64,000 nt of DNA from Amycolatopsis sp. GM8 (GCF_021653975.1 NZ_JAJKFK010000001.1:1-64000); one strand, 5' to 3'; positions 1 through 8,930 are shown, counted from the stretch's first letter. Notes: generated from the letters alone by a model not told the origin. Program-made: numbers and translations.

Positions 1-202
1 CGGCGTTCTCGTGCCCCAAGGTGTAGGGCAGCCGCGGGTTCATCGCCGCGGCCCACTGCCCCTCGATGATGTGCAGGTCGGTGCGGCAGACACCGGCACC
101 GCCGACGCGCACGATCACATCCAGCGGTCCGGACAGGCGAGGCTCCGGCACCTCCTCGACGACGGGCTGCTTGTGGTAATCGTGCAGGCGTACGGCCTTC
201 AT
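1..202 (-). CDS. Zinc-dependent alcohol dehydrogenase, N-terminal part (runs off the window)
   Basis: The first 67 residues of a medium-chain (GroES-like) zinc alcohol dehydrogenase are present; the rest lies left of base 1. The catalytic zinc ligands are visible as Cys39 in GVCRTDLH and His64-Glu65 in LGHEN, the standard MDR pattern. The ATG at 202 is preceded by a GAGGAG ribosome site. It is the last visible gene of a minus-strand operon (FAD monooxygenase, RidA, MFS transporter, this gene), so it probably oxidises or reduces an alcohol/aldehyde intermediate of an aromatic catabolic route. The substrate is unknown. Confidence 0.9.
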   Translation of the reverse strand, partial: MKAVRLHDYHKQPVVEEVPEPRLSGPLDVIVRVGGAGVCRTDLHIIEGQWAAAMNPRLPYTLGHENA

Positions 203-235
203 TGGCTCTCCTCGCGGGTGACGATGGTGGAAGGA

Positions 236-1570
236 TCAGGGCAGCGGAACGGGTTTTCCGGTCGTCGTGACCGACCGCGACGACCGCCGGGACGTGGTGG
301 CCGCGAAGACCGCGACCGCGGCCACGACCAGGGGAGCCACGAGCAGCCCGAACAGGGATCGTGGCGACCACGAGTGGTCGAGCAGCAAACCGGCCAGCGC
401 CGGCGCCGTCAGGGCACCGACCCGGCCCACGGCCATCGCCCACCCGACGCCCGTGGCACGCACGGAAGTGGGGTACATGCCGGGCGCGAGCGCGTTGAGC
501 CCGTTGCCGCTGGCGTTGATGAACATCCCGACCGCGACCGCGGCGGCCAGCGCGGCGGCGATCGCACTGAGGAACAGGCTCATCGCGAGGAACGACACTC
601 CCGCGGCCAGGAAGCACAACACGGTCAGCACGCGCAGCGACACCTTGAGCGCGAGCGCACTGAACAGCAGGGTGCCCGCTATACCACCGAGATTGAGCAG
701 GAGACCCGCATTGGTGCCTTCACCCGCCGAAAAACCGCTCTGCTGCAACAGAAGTGGTGTCCAGCTCGCGGCGAAGTAGAACCCGGCCATCATGACGAAG
801 TAGGACAGCCAAAGCAGGACGGTGCGCACCGCGTCGCTGGTCAGCAACCGCGTCACCCGCACCCGGACTTCGCCGGGATCCGGCTCGGGCAGGATGTCGA
901 CACCCTGCAACCGCATCCGGGCCAGCAGCGCGTTGACCCTGCTCAGCGCCCCCTGCGGCCGGCGGGTGATCAGGTAGTCCAGCGATTCCGGCATTGCCAC
1001 GGCCACCGCGAGCACCATGATCAATGTGAGCGCCGCGCCGACGAAGAAGGTGCCGCGCCAGCCGTATTGGGCGAGCACGAGTGTCGCGACCGCGCCGCCC
1101 AGCACCCCGCCGATCGGCAGTCCCGTGCCGTAGAGCGCGATCATCGTGCCACGCAGGCGCCGCGGCGAGTACTCGGTGATGACCACGGGCAGGCCCGCCA
1201 CCATTCCCCCGATCCCGAGGCCGGTCCAGGCGCGAGCTCCGGCGAGCATCGCGAAACCGTTGCTGAAGCCGGCCACCGTCATCCCGATGGTGCACATGAT
1301 CAGGCAGATCAAGGTGAGCGGCCGCCTGCCGATGCGGTCGGCCAACGGGGCCAGCACCGCCGAGCCGACCGCCATCCCCACGAGCCCGCTGCTGAGCAGC
1401 ACGCCCACCTGCGAGTCCGACAGGGACCAGTCGTGCGCCACGCCCGGCGCCGCGAACGACATCACCAGGACGTCGAAGCCCTCGACGAGGTTGATGACGA
1501 GGCAGAGCACGACAACGGTGACCTGGAACCGGCTCATTCCGGAGCGGTCGATCGCATCACGAACCGACAT
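236..1570 (-). CDS. MFS transporter, aromatic acid:H+ symporter (AAHS) type
   Basis: 444-residue integral membrane protein with about 12 hydrophobic segments. The major-facilitator signature follows the second segment (LAPLADRIGRRPLT), and PESLDYL follows segment six as in AAHS carriers such as PcaK/BenK. The open frame extends upstream to 1897, but the ATG at 1570 has an AAGGAGG ribosome site and begins a typical short cytoplasmic leader, so it is chosen. It lies 11 bp after the RidA gene and before the alcohol dehydrogenase. It is likely the uptake permease for the substrate of this operon; which aromatic acid is not evident. Confidence 0.88.
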   Translation of the reverse strand: MSVRDAIDRSGMSRFQVTVVVLCLVINLVEGFDVLVMSFAAPGVAHDWSLSDSQVGVLLSSGLVGMAVGSAVLAPLADRIGRRPLTLICLIMCTIGMTVAGFSNGFAMLAGARAWTGLGIGGMVAGLPVVITEYSPRRLRGTMIALYGTGLPIGGVLGGAVATLVLAQYGWRGTFFVGAALTLIMVLAVAVAMPESLDYLITRRPQGALSRVNALLARMRLQGVDILPEPDPGEVRVRVTRLLTSDAVRTVLLWLSYFVMMAGFYFAASWTPLLLQQSGFSAGEGTNAGLLLNLGGIAGTLLFSALALKVSLRVLTVLCFLAAGVSFLAMSLFLSAIAAALAAAVAVGMFINASGNGLNALAPGMYPTSVRATGVGWAMAVGRVGALTAPALAGLLLDHSWSPRSLFGLLVAPLVVAAVAVFAATTSRRSSRSVTTTGKPVPLP

Positions 1571-1581
1571 GGCTGTCCTCC

Positions 1582-1977
1582 TTATTGGCGATACGCGGTG
1601 GCATCGATCTCGACCAGCAGGTCCGCACGCACGAGGCCCGCGACGATCAGCAGCGTGTTCGGCGGGTATCCCCCGCCGGGGTAGTGCGCGGCGAAGTATT
1701 CGTCGCGAGCGGCATAGAAATCGCTGACGTCGTCGCGGGTGGTCAGGTAGCTGACGAACCGGACGACGTCGCCCAATGAGGCACCCTGCGATTCGAGGAT
1801 GATACGGATGTTCTCGTAGGCACGAATCGTCTGAGTCGCCACGTCCGGCCCCGCGACGGAATTGTCTTCGACGATTCCACATTGGCCCGCGACGCAAATC
1901 ATCTCTCCCGCGCGTGCCACATGTGAATAAGCGCTGAATGGCGTCCCGATCCCAGCCGGGTTTTCATAGGTGGGCAA
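1582..1977 (-). CDS. RidA/YjgF/YER057c family protein
   Basis: 131-residue protein of the RidA (reactive intermediate deaminase) family. Family features are the central VVRFVSYLTTRDD strand-helix and the C-terminal PNTLLIVAGLVRADLLVEID. The length is typical of these trimeric proteins. Translation seems to begin at a TTG at 1977, inside the last codons of the upstream FAD monooxygenase (14 nt overlap). No ATG is available in this frame before conserved sequence, so the start is uncertain. RidA-like proteins in degradation operons often handle enamine/imine or ring-cleavage intermediates; that role here is inference. Confidence 0.85.
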   Translation of the reverse strand: MPTYENPAGIGTPFSAYSHVARAGEMICVAGQCGIVEDNSVAGPDVATQTIRAYENIRIILESQGASLGDVVRFVSYLTTRDDVSDFYAARDEYFAAHYPGGGYPPNTLLIVAGLVRADLLVEIDATAYRQ

Positions 1978-3565
1978 GGGTGCCCCCGGCGAGTACTCGA
2001 TCGAAGGCCAGCGACAGTTCGCCGCTCTCCCCGGCTTGCCGGGACCGCCAGGCGACGTGTCCGTCGGGGCGCACGAGGGCGGTGCCCTCCCGGCCGATGG
2101 ACACTGGCCCGAGCAGGTGCGGCAGTCGTTTGACCTGCAGGGGAAAGGCGGCCGCCGCAGCCAGATCCTTGCCGGCCTGCTCCCACGCCTCCGCCTCCGG
2201 TCCGCAGACGAGCACGAAGGCGGTGTCGAACCAGTCGATGCTCGACTCGGTCTTCTCGACGTCGATCCAGAAATGCGGGAACCGCGCCCCGGGGCGGTCG
2301 GTCGGCCAGTAGTGCTCCGAATCGTACGGCGGTATCAGGGATCCGTCGTCGACAATGGCGCCGTTCGCGTAGATGTATCCCAGGGTGTGGCCGTCGCTGT
2401 GCAGCTGCTTGTTCTGCTCGACGAGCAGTTCTCGCCAGCGCTCCGGTTCTTTTTCGCGATTGCGGAACGCGACGGTCATTTTGTCCAGCCGCTGCTGGTT
2501 GCGCACGGCGAAGTCCGTATTGGACTGTGCGACCGGGCGACGTTCCGACTCGTAGGTGTCGAGCAGGGCGTCATCGGCCGCGCCGGAGAGCACCGACACG
2601 ATCTTCCAGGCGAGATTGTGCACGTCCTGGACCCCGGAGTTCAGGCCATTGCCGCCGGCCGTGGGAAACCGGTGGGCGGCGTCCCCGGCGAGGAACACCC
2701 TTCCCGCCCGGAACCGCTGCGCGACCTGGGCGCTCATCCGCCACGTCATCACATTGATCCGCTCGACCTCCAGATCGGGCAGCTCCCACTGCTCGCGCAC
2801 CATTTCGATCAGGCGCTCCTCCGACAGCGGCTCCTCGCCCTCCCGCAGCTTCTGCACCGCGAGCCACCGGTCCCCGTCCGGGCCGGTGGTCAGCACGTTC
2901 ACCTCGGGCAGGCTGGGGTCGGGCGGCCGGACCAGGAACCCGATCGCGCTCCGCACGTGCGGCAGGTGCCCCAGGTCGGCGCGGTAGTAGTGGTTCGCCA
3001 TCAGCTCCAGGGTTTCCGGGCCGTCCATCACGATCCCGACTGCGTCGCGCACCGCGCTGTTCGCCCCATCGCACCCGACCAGGTACTGCGCGCGGACCTC
3101 GAACTCCTCCCCGCCGGACACCCACCGCACCCGCGCCGTCACGCCACCGGCGTCCTGGGCGATCGACACGAGTTCGGCGGACCGGCGCACCTGTGCCCGT
3201 GGCCGGGTCGCCAGCGCGTCGTCGAGGGCTTCCTCCACCGCGTCCTGAGGGACGATCGACCGGGGCGCCGGGGTGTGCAGGCTCGGCGCGGGATCGGTGT
3301 ACGCCACGAGGGGTCCATTGAGGCTCTCGCACCAGCAGGCCACGTCCGCCTCCTGCGCCAGGCCGGCCCGGCGCACCCGGTCTTCGATTCCCCACAGCCG
3401 GAACAGCTCCATCGTCCGGGGGTGGCACCCTCGCGCCTTCGGATGCGTGGTCGTGGCGGGCCGCCGTTCGACGAGCAGGCTTTCCACGCCGAACCGGTCC
3501 AGCAGCACGGCCAGGCTCATGCCGACCGGGCCGCCGCCCACAATGAGCACGGGAACCTCGACCAT
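1964..3565 (-). CDS. FAD-dependent aromatic monooxygenase (PheA/TfdB/PHBH superfamily)
   Basis: 533-residue class A flavoprotein hydroxylase. The N-terminus has the dinucleotide-binding GGGPVG at residues 10-15. The second FAD motif, AGDAAHRFPTAGGNGLNSG, lies near residue 290, and the C-terminal thioredoxin-like domain of the phenol-hydroxylase group follows. The ATG at 3565 has a GAAAGGAAGG ribosome site, so the longer open frame to 3901 is not used. It is the first gene of the operon monooxygenase-RidA-MFS-alcohol dehydrogenase, divergent from the activator at 3764. It probably hydroxylates a phenolic substrate using NAD(P)H and O2; the substrate cannot be read from sequence. Confidence 0.9.
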   Translation of the reverse strand: MVEVPVLIVGGGPVGMSLAVLLDRFGVESLLVERRPATTTHPKARGCHPRTMELFRLWGIEDRVRRAGLAQEADVACWCESLNGPLVAYTDPAPSLHTPAPRSIVPQDAVEEALDDALATRPRAQVRRSAELVSIAQDAGGVTARVRWVSGGEEFEVRAQYLVGCDGANSAVRDAVGIVMDGPETLELMANHYYRADLGHLPHVRSAIGFLVRPPDPSLPEVNVLTTGPDGDRWLAVQKLREGEEPLSEERLIEMVREQWELPDLEVERINVMTWRMSAQVAQRFRAGRVFLAGDAAHRFPTAGGNGLNSGVQDVHNLAWKIVSVLSGAADDALLDTYESERRPVAQSNTDFAVRNQQRLDKMTVAFRNREKEPERWRELLVEQNKQLHSDGHTLGYIYANGAIVDDGSLIPPYDSEHYWPTDRPGARFPHFWIDVEKTESSIDWFDTAFVLVCGPEAEAWEQAGKDLAAAAAFPLQVKRLPHLLGPVSIGREGTALVRPDGHVAWRSRQAGESGELSLAFDRVLAGGTLAHL

Positions 3566-3682
3566 CAGGACCTTCCTTTCAGCACAGGTGGCGGCCGAAA
3601 CCGTGGTGGCGCAAGGGAAGTCGCCGGGTCCGTGACCGCAGCAAGAACGGTGCGGCACAACCACCCCGGCGGTCGAGAGGGG

Positions 3683-3699
3683 TGTGCAAAATTTACACA
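3683..3699. promoter_or_regulatory. Imperfect palindrome, candidate activator-binding site
   Basis: TGTGCAAAATTTACACA fits TGTG-N-AAA-N-TTT-N-CACA in the 198-bp divergent region between the FAD monooxygenase and the GAF/Fis activator. Fis-type activators of the AcoR group are known to bind TGT...ACA dyads, so this is a plausible site for the adjacent regulator. Confidence 0.5.
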
Positions 3700-3763
3700 G
3701 CGAAAAGGGGTTTCCAGCGGGTCTGTGGTTACGATGAGCGCTCGGCGGCGATGCGGAGGTGCG

Positions 3764-4816
3764 ATGGAGCCGACGAAGACCCGGCTCGCGTGGGAGCGGT
3801 TCCAATCCGGCGCGCACGCCCCGATCCGGCCGGAGATCGGCGCTTCGTGGCGCCGCTCCCGCAGCAGCGGCGTCGATCCGGACCGGCTCGACCTGACGCA
3901 CAGCGAGGTCGACCTCAAGTCACCGTTCGTCCGCACCGCCGCGCCGGTGCTGCTGGGCATGGCCGACCTGCTGACCGGCAGTTCCACCTCGCTGGCGCTC
4001 TCCGCGACGGACGGCACCGTGACCTGGCGCTGGGAGTCCGAACGCACCCTCACCCGCGACCTGGACCGGATCGAGTTCGAGCCCGGTTCCCAGGTCGCGG
4101 AGCAGAGCGCCGGCACCAACGGCATCGGGATCGCCGCGACGACGCACCGGCCCTCGCTCGTGATCGGCGCCGAACACTACAAACAGCTCTGGCACCCGTG
4201 GGCCTGCGTCGCCGCACCGGTCATCCATCCGATCACCCGGCGCGTCGCGGGAATGGTGAACGTCGCGTGCCGCGCCGAGGACGCGAACAGCCTGCTGCTC
4301 GTCGCCGTCCGGGCCCTGGTCGACGGAGTGGCCGGCGCGTTGCGCGACGCCGCGACCGCACGCCAGCGGCGGATGCTCGACGCGCACCTGTCGTTCCGGT
4401 CGGCGTCGACGGCGCCGGTCGTCACCATCGACCGCCGGACGATGATCATCGAAGACGACGCCGCGGAACTGGGCCTGGACAGGGCGGCCCTGTGGGCCGC
4501 GGTGGTGGAGGCGGGCCCGTCGGCCACCGAGATCGTGCTGGCCGGCAGTCTGCGGGCGCGCTTCTATCCGGTCACTCGTGGCCGGCTCGACGATGGTGTC
4601 GTGCTCGTGCTCACACGCGGTTCGACCTCCGAATCGGGGACGAGCGCGCCAGGTCCCGGTTTCGCCGGCGGACTCGGCCCGCTGGAGCAGGCCGAGCTGC
4701 GGGTGATCACCGACACGCTCGCCCAATGTGATGGGAACAAGTCGGAAGCCGCCGCTCGCCTCGGTATTTCCCGCGGCACGCTCTATCAGCGACTACGCCG
4801 CTACCACCAGGTATGA
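3764..4816 (+). CDS. GAF/Fis-type transcriptional activator without an AAA+ domain
   Basis: 350-residue regulator. Residues of about 60-190 form a GAF-like sensor, with SAGTNGIG and the CVAAPVIHP region as in AcoR-type proteins. The C-terminal 45 residues are a Fis-type helix-turn-helix (NKSEAAARLGISRGTLYQRL). The sigma-54 AAA+ ATPase domain that normally separates the two is absent; only a short linker of about 100 residues is found. The ATG at 3764 has GGAGG seven bases upstream and is preferred to the ATG at 3734. It is divergent from the FAD monooxygenase operon, which it probably activates in response to a small aromatic effector, working with a sigma-70-type polymerase. Confidence 0.85.
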   Translation: MEPTKTRLAWERFQSGAHAPIRPEIGASWRRSRSSGVDPDRLDLTHSEVDLKSPFVRTAAPVLLGMADLLTGSSTSLALSATDGTVTWRWESERTLTRDLDRIEFEPGSQVAEQSAGTNGIGIAATTHRPSLVIGAEHYKQLWHPWACVAAPVIHPITRRVAGMVNVACRAEDANSLLLVAVRALVDGVAGALRDAATARQRRMLDAHLSFRSASTAPVVTIDRRTMIIEDDAAELGLDRAALWAAVVEAGPSATEIVLAGSLRARFYPVTRGRLDDGVVLVLTRGSTSESGTSAPGPGFAGGLGPLEQAELRVITDTLAQCDGNKSEAAARLGISRGTLYQRLRRYHQV

Positions 4817-4837
4817 CCACCCGATGGCCCCGCGGCG

Positions 4838-5617
4838 TCACGTCATCGCGGCGATGACCTGATCGGCCGCGACCCGGAGGGCCGCTACGTGCTTTTTTTC
4901 GATCGCGGCGCTCCAGCGTGCCTCCGGGGCGGCCACGCTGAGGCCGCCGACCAGACCGCGGACAGGGTGGACCAGGGCGATGCCGACCGAGCACACTCCG
5001 GGCTCCGTCTCGCCACGGTTGCGACCATGGCCGCGGGCCCGGGCGCCGGCGAGTTCGGCGAGCAGCGCGTCAAGATTCGTCACGGTGCGAGAGGTTTGCG
5101 CGGCGAGTTCCCCGCCGGGATAGAGCTTGCGGATCTGCTGATCGGTGGCCGTGGCGAGCATGGCCTTGCCGATACTGGTGGCGTGCGCGGGCCGGGTTTG
5201 GCCGACCCGGCCGGTCACCCGAAGTGTGGAGGCGCTCTCGATCACGTCGAGATAGTGAACGTCGGTGCGCACGAGCTTTCCGAGGTGCACGGTCTCGCCG
5301 CACTCCTGCGCGAGCAGGGTGAGCACGGGGCGGACGACGCGCATCAGGTCCAGGCTCTGGCCGGCGGCGCGGCCGATCTCGGCGAACGTCGGTCCCGGGT
5401 GGTAGCTGCGGGTGGCCGGGTCCTGCACCGCGAAGCCCCGGTAGACGAGCATCGCGAGGAGCCGGTGTGCGGTCGACTGTCCGATCTCCAAGTGGGCCCG
5501 CACATCGGACAGCTTCACTTCGCGTCGCTCGGCGAGTAAACGGATCAGCTGAAGTGTCCGGTCGACCGACTCGATGGGGTATCGCGGCACCGGCCCAGCG
5601 CCATCGTCTGTCCGCAC
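4838..5617 (-). CDS. IclR family transcriptional regulator (first of tandem pair)
   Basis: 259-residue IclR protein. It has an N-terminal winged helix (residues about 18-75, with LEIGQSTAHRLLAMLVYRGF as recognition region) and a C-terminal IclR effector-binding domain ending in AALRVAADQVIAAM. It begins 9 bp after the stop of the second IclR gene (5627-6370), so the two are very likely co-transcribed. Its 3' end converges on the GAF/Fis activator with a 21-bp gap. Effector unknown; the neighbouring MHS transporter is the likely target. Confidence 0.9.
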   Translation of the reverse strand: MRTDDGAGPVPRYPIESVDRTLQLIRLLAERREVKLSDVRAHLEIGQSTAHRLLAMLVYRGFAVQDPATRSYHPGPTFAEIGRAAGQSLDLMRVVRPVLTLLAQECGETVHLGKLVRTDVHYLDVIESASTLRVTGRVGQTRPAHATSIGKAMLATATDQQIRKLYPGGELAAQTSRTVTNLDALLAELAGARARGHGRNRGETEPGVCSVGIALVHPVRGLVGGLSVAAPEARWSAAIEKKHVAALRVAADQVIAAMT

Positions 5618-5626
5618 TTGCCGAGC

Positions 5627-6370
5627 CTAGCCCACGGACTGCCACTCCTTGGCGATCCGCTCGGCGGTGGAGGTGATCTGGGCGACCCATTCGGGCAGGT
5701 GATCGCGCCGGTAGCGCACCGTGGGCATAGCGATGGAGATCGCGGCGGTGACCGCTCCCGGCCGGCCGCGCACCGCACAGCCGATGGCCGTCACCCCGAC
5801 CTCGGTCTTCTGATCGTTCACCGCGAAACCCTGCCGGCGCACCCGTCTCAGGTCTCGCACCAGTGCATCAAGATCGATCGAGTCATCCGGATCCGGATAG
5901 AGCGCAAGGACGTCCTCTTCGTCCATTGTGGCCAGTACGCTTCGACCGCCGGACGCGAGATGCGCTGGGAGTAGCCGCCCCTCACGGTCTCCCACCCGCA
6001 GGACCTGATCGCATTCCACCGATGCCGCGAACCTGACCTGATCTCCCACGACCACCTGCAGGTTGCTGGTCTCGCCGGTGCGCGCGGTGAGACTTTGCAG
6101 GTGTGGCAACGCGATCCGGCGCAGATCGGCGAGCGGCTCCCCGAAAACCGGTCGCCGGAGGATGGGCCCGGCGCAGTACCTGCGGTCGGCGTCCTGTTCG
6201 GCGAAGTCGCGGTACACCAGCATCGCCAGCAGCCGGTGCGCCGTCGACCGGGCGACACCGAGCCGCTGCGCCGCCTCGGTGACCCGGAGTGGCCCCTCCT
6301 GCTGCAGGAGTGTCGCCAAATGCAGCGCGTGGTCGACGGAGTCGATGCCATACGCCGGCTTGTTCTTCAT
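5627..6370 (-). CDS. IclR family transcriptional regulator (second of tandem pair)
   Basis: 247-residue IclR protein with winged helix (LGVARSTAHRLLAMLVYRDF, residues about 30-60) and ligand-binding domain. The open frame continues to 6472, but ATG 6370 starts the protein just before the conserved YGIDSVDHAL helix and leaves a normal divergent promoter. Its wing helix is nearly the same as in the adjacent IclR, which suggests an old duplication. It is divergent from the MFS gene at 6449, with a perfect inverted repeat in between. Confidence 0.9.
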   Translation of the reverse strand: MKNKPAYGIDSVDHALHLATLLQQEGPLRVTEAAQRLGVARSTAHRLLAMLVYRDFAEQDADRRYCAGPILRRPVFGEPLADLRRIALPHLQSLTARTGETSNLQVVVGDQVRFAASVECDQVLRVGDREGRLLPAHLASGGRSVLATMDEEDVLALYPDPDDSIDLDALVRDLRRVRRQGFAVNDQKTEVGVTAIGCAVRGRPGAVTAAISIAMPTVRYRRDHLPEWVAQITSTAERIAKEWQSVG

Positions 6371-6382
6371 AGCAGAACTATA

Positions 6383-6398
6383 TCTGCCGACTGGCAGA
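6383..6398. promoter_or_regulatory. Perfect inverted repeat, candidate IclR operator
   Basis: TCTGCC-GACT-GGCAGA, with 6-bp arms and a 4-bp spacer. It lies 13 bp from the IclR start and about 50 bp from the transporter start. Size and position suit binding by one or both IclR proteins, controlling both directions. Confidence 0.55.
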
Positions 6399-6448
6399 AA
6401 TAGCCGTAGCGTTCCGCACTGACCTTCACCGGAGAAGGAGGAGCCTCG

Positions 6449-7744
6449 ATGTCGAGCCCGTCCCCCGTGCATTCATTGGCCGCGCCGCCCGCCCGGGCCC
6501 GAGCACGATCAGCCGTGCTCGGCACGCTGGGCAATGTGATGGAGTGGTACGACTTCACCGTTTATGGATTCCTGGCGGCGGCTATCGGCGCCAATTTCTT
6601 CCCCGGGCACGACCCGGCCGCTGCTCTTCTCGCCAGTTTCGCGGTTTTCGCGGTCGGTTTCGTCGCGAGGCCTGTCGGTGCACTGGTGCTCGGGCCCGTG
6701 GCCGATCGCCGTGGCCGGAAATTCGTCATGCTGCTGTCAATGCTGTTGATGGCAGCCGGATCGCTCGTCATCGGGCTGAGTCCGACCCACGCGGCCATCG
6801 GCACCGCCGCACCCGCGCTCATCCTGGTCGGACGCCTGCTGCAGGGGTTCTCGGCCGGCGGAGAGTTCGGGAGCGCGGCGGTCTTTCTGACGGAGTGGGC
6901 GAGCCCCGGCCGCCGCGGGTTCTTCGGCAGCTTCCATCAGGTCGGCACGTACGGTGGTCTGCTGCTCGGCCTGTTCGTCGTAGCGACCCTGACGTCCGTG
7001 GCGGGACCCGCCGACGTCAAGGCCTGGGCCTGGCGCGTGCCGTTCCTGCTCGGCGCGCTGCTCGCCATCGTAGTCCTGATTCTGCGCCGCAGGGTCGGCG
7101 AGACGCCGGAGTTCGAGCGCCTCGGGGGTGCCGGGGAGGCGCCGGCCGGGAGCCGGACGAGGCCGGTCAAGGGTTTCTTCCTCGCGATGGGCATCGTCGC
7201 CCTCTGGGCGGTGACCTCGTTCGTCACCATCAACTACATGCCGACGTTCGCGACCACGTTCGCCCATATCTCCCCGACCACGGCGCTGTGGGCGACCGCC
7301 GTCGGCTGCATCGTCGCCGTCGCGCTGATCCCGGTCGCCGGTCACCTGTCGGACAGGATCGGCCGCAAGCCGCTCATTGTGGGCGCCGCGCTGAGCTTCA
7401 TCGTGCTCCCTGTCCCGCTGCTGTGGCTGGTGGTCACCGCGCCGTCGTTCGGGACGCTCGTCCTGGCGCAGATCGTCTTCGCCCTTCCCACCAGTGCCAT
7501 CGCCGGCGCCGGGACGGCGACGATCAGCGAACTGTTCGGCACCCGCAATAGGGGCGCGCTGGTGTCGATCGCCTCGGCGATCTCGGTAGCGGCCTTCGGT
7601 GGTTCCGGCGGCTATGCGGCCACCCTTCTGGTCCAGACCACCGGGCTCACGATCTCGCCCGCGTTCTACATCGCCGCCGTCGCGATCATCACCCTGATCG
7701 CGGGTCTGGCGCTGCCACGCATCGGTACCCGCACGGACCGGTAG
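6449..7744 (+). CDS. MFS transporter, metabolite:H+ symporter (MHS) family
   Basis: 431-residue membrane protein of the MHS branch (KgtP/ProP/ShiA-like). It shows the family N-terminus GNVMEWYDFTVYGFLA, the loop-2 signature GPVADRRGRKFVM, and GRLLQGFSAGGEFGSAA in segment five. ATG 6449 follows a GGAGAAGGAGGAG ribosome site. It is monocistronic, bounded by the IclR operator on the left and a strong stem-loop on the right. It likely imports an organic acid whose sensing is by the tandem IclR proteins. Confidence 0.9.
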   Translation: MSSPSPVHSLAAPPARARARSAVLGTLGNVMEWYDFTVYGFLAAAIGANFFPGHDPAAALLASFAVFAVGFVARPVGALVLGPVADRRGRKFVMLLSMLLMAAGSLVIGLSPTHAAIGTAAPALILVGRLLQGFSAGGEFGSAAVFLTEWASPGRRGFFGSFHQVGTYGGLLLGLFVVATLTSVAGPADVKAWAWRVPFLLGALLAIVVLILRRRVGETPEFERLGGAGEAPAGSRTRPVKGFFLAMGIVALWAVTSFVTINYMPTFATTFAHISPTTALWATAVGCIVAVALIPVAGHLSDRIGRKPLIVGAALSFIVLPVPLLWLVVTAPSFGTLVLAQIVFALPTSAIAGAGTATISELFGTRNRGALVSIASAISVAAFGGSGGYAATLLVQTTGLTISPAFYIAAVAIITLIAGLALPRIGTRTDR

Positions 7745-7750
7745 CCGGAG

Positions 7751-7788
7751 TGATTGTCCGGCGCTCCCTGGGGAGCGCCGGACAATCA
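7751..7788. terminator. Perfect 17-bp stem-loop between convergent genes
   Basis: TGATTGTCCGGCGCTCC, a 4-base loop CTGG, and the exact reverse complement. It lies between the stop of the MFS gene (7744) and the stop of the luciferase-like gene (7791), so it can act as a bidirectional terminator. Confidence 0.85.
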
Positions 7789-7790
7789 GC

Positions 7791-8930
7791 TCACCAAGGC
7801 TTGGCGTCCGCGTCCGGTCGGGTCCATACGCCCGCCTCGGCGAGGAGGTCCAGGACCGCGGAGAAGCCGCGTAGCTCGGCCGGGCTCCAGAGTGGGAAGT
7901 TGATCAGGATGTTCCGCGTGCCGATGTCCCCGGTGAGCCGGATCAGTCGCTCGGCGACCTGCTCCGGGGTCCCGACGAGCTGGAGCATGGCCTCCCCACT
8001 TCCAAGCGCCCGAACTGCCTTGTCCTCGCCCAGTTTGTCGAACATCGCCCGAGCGGTCTCGATCGAACCGAGGATGTCCCCGGCGATCTCCCAGGCCGCC
8101 TGCGGATTGAGCGACTCCAGCAGCCGGGCGTACTCCTCCTCCGCCTCACCCTCACCGTCCCGGACCAGGGCGATCGCGAACGGGGTGACCGACACATCGC
8201 GCCCGTTGCCCGCGGTGAGAGCGCCCAGCCGGTCACCAACCGAACGGAGCGCGTCCTCGTCCTTGGCGAGCGTCACGAGCTCGTCACACCAGGTCGCCGC
8301 GAACGCGGTGCCGGCCTCGGAAGCGCCCGCGCTGACCAGCCGCGGGCGCGGCGTGCTGGCCGGGCGAGGCGCCTTGATCCGGCCCTTCGCACGGTAGTAG
8401 CGCCCATCGTGGTCGATCGGCTCGTGCTCGGCCCACAGCCGCTGGACCACGTCCACGAACTCGGCGGCCATGGCGTAGCGCTCGTCGTGCTCGACGAACT
8501 CCTCGCCGAACAACGCCGCTTCCGCGTCGCTGAACCCGGTCACGACGTTCCACCCCCAGCGTCCGGAACTGAACGCGTCGAGCGTCGCGCCCATCCGGGC
8601 GACGTGGGCGGGCTTGTGGTGCGTCGTGTGGAACGTGGAGATCACCCCGATCCGCTGGGTCACCGCGAAGATGCCCATCGCGAGCAGCGGAGCGTGGAAG
8701 GCCGGCGATTGGTGTCCGGCGAGCTCGGCGGCCCGCTGGTGACCGGACCAGTTGTCGGCGATGAACAGCGAGTCGAAGCCGACCTCCTCCGCGGTCGTGG
8801 CCAGCTCGAGCAGGTTGTCCCGGTTGAGCCGCGGTGTGCGCCGGGCGGCCTCGTCGGACCAGACGTGATTGGTCTGGCCCGCGGGGAAGAAGTAGCCGAT
8901 CGATAGCCGGTCGGCAGCCGGTTGTGCCAT
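7791..8930 (-). CDS. LLM-class flavin-dependent monooxygenase (NtaA/SnaA/DszA-like), copy 1
   Basis: 379-residue luciferase-like monooxygenase of the FMNH2-dependent two-component type. The N-terminal GYFFPAGQTNHVWSDE strand and the central GRWGWNVVTGFSDAEA segment are typical of the nitrilotriacetate/dibenzothiophene-sulfone group. ATG 8930 has a GGAGAGGAG ribosome site. It is the last gene of a six-gene operon and is clearly a paralogue of the gene at 12260-13408. It needs reduced FMN from a reductase not encoded nearby. Substrate unknown; ring or C-N/C-S bond oxygenation is the family norm. Confidence 0.88.
   Translation of the reverse strand: MAQPAADRLSIGYFFPAGQTNHVWSDEAARRTPRLNRDNLLELATTAEEVGFDSLFIADNWSGHQRAAELAGHQSPAFHAPLLAMGIFAVTQRIGVISTFHTTHHKPAHVARMGATLDAFSSGRWGWNVVTGFSDAEAALFGEEFVEHDERYAMAAEFVDVVQRLWAEHEPIDHDGRYYRAKGRIKAPRPASTPRPRLVSAGASEAGTAFAATWCDELVTLAKDEDALRSVGDRLGALTAGNGRDVSVTPFAIALVRDGEGEAEEEYARLLESLNPQAAWEIAGDILGSIETARAMFDKLGEDKAVRALGSGEAMLQLVGTPEQVAERLIRLTGDIGTRNILINFPLWSPAELRGFSAVLDLLAEAGVWTRPDADAKPW

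Noticed and set aside
1970..3763. Long plus-strand frame joined to the start of the GAF/Fis activator
   Set aside because: It is the antisense shadow of the FAD monooxygenase. The activator's own start at 3764 has a strong ribosome site.
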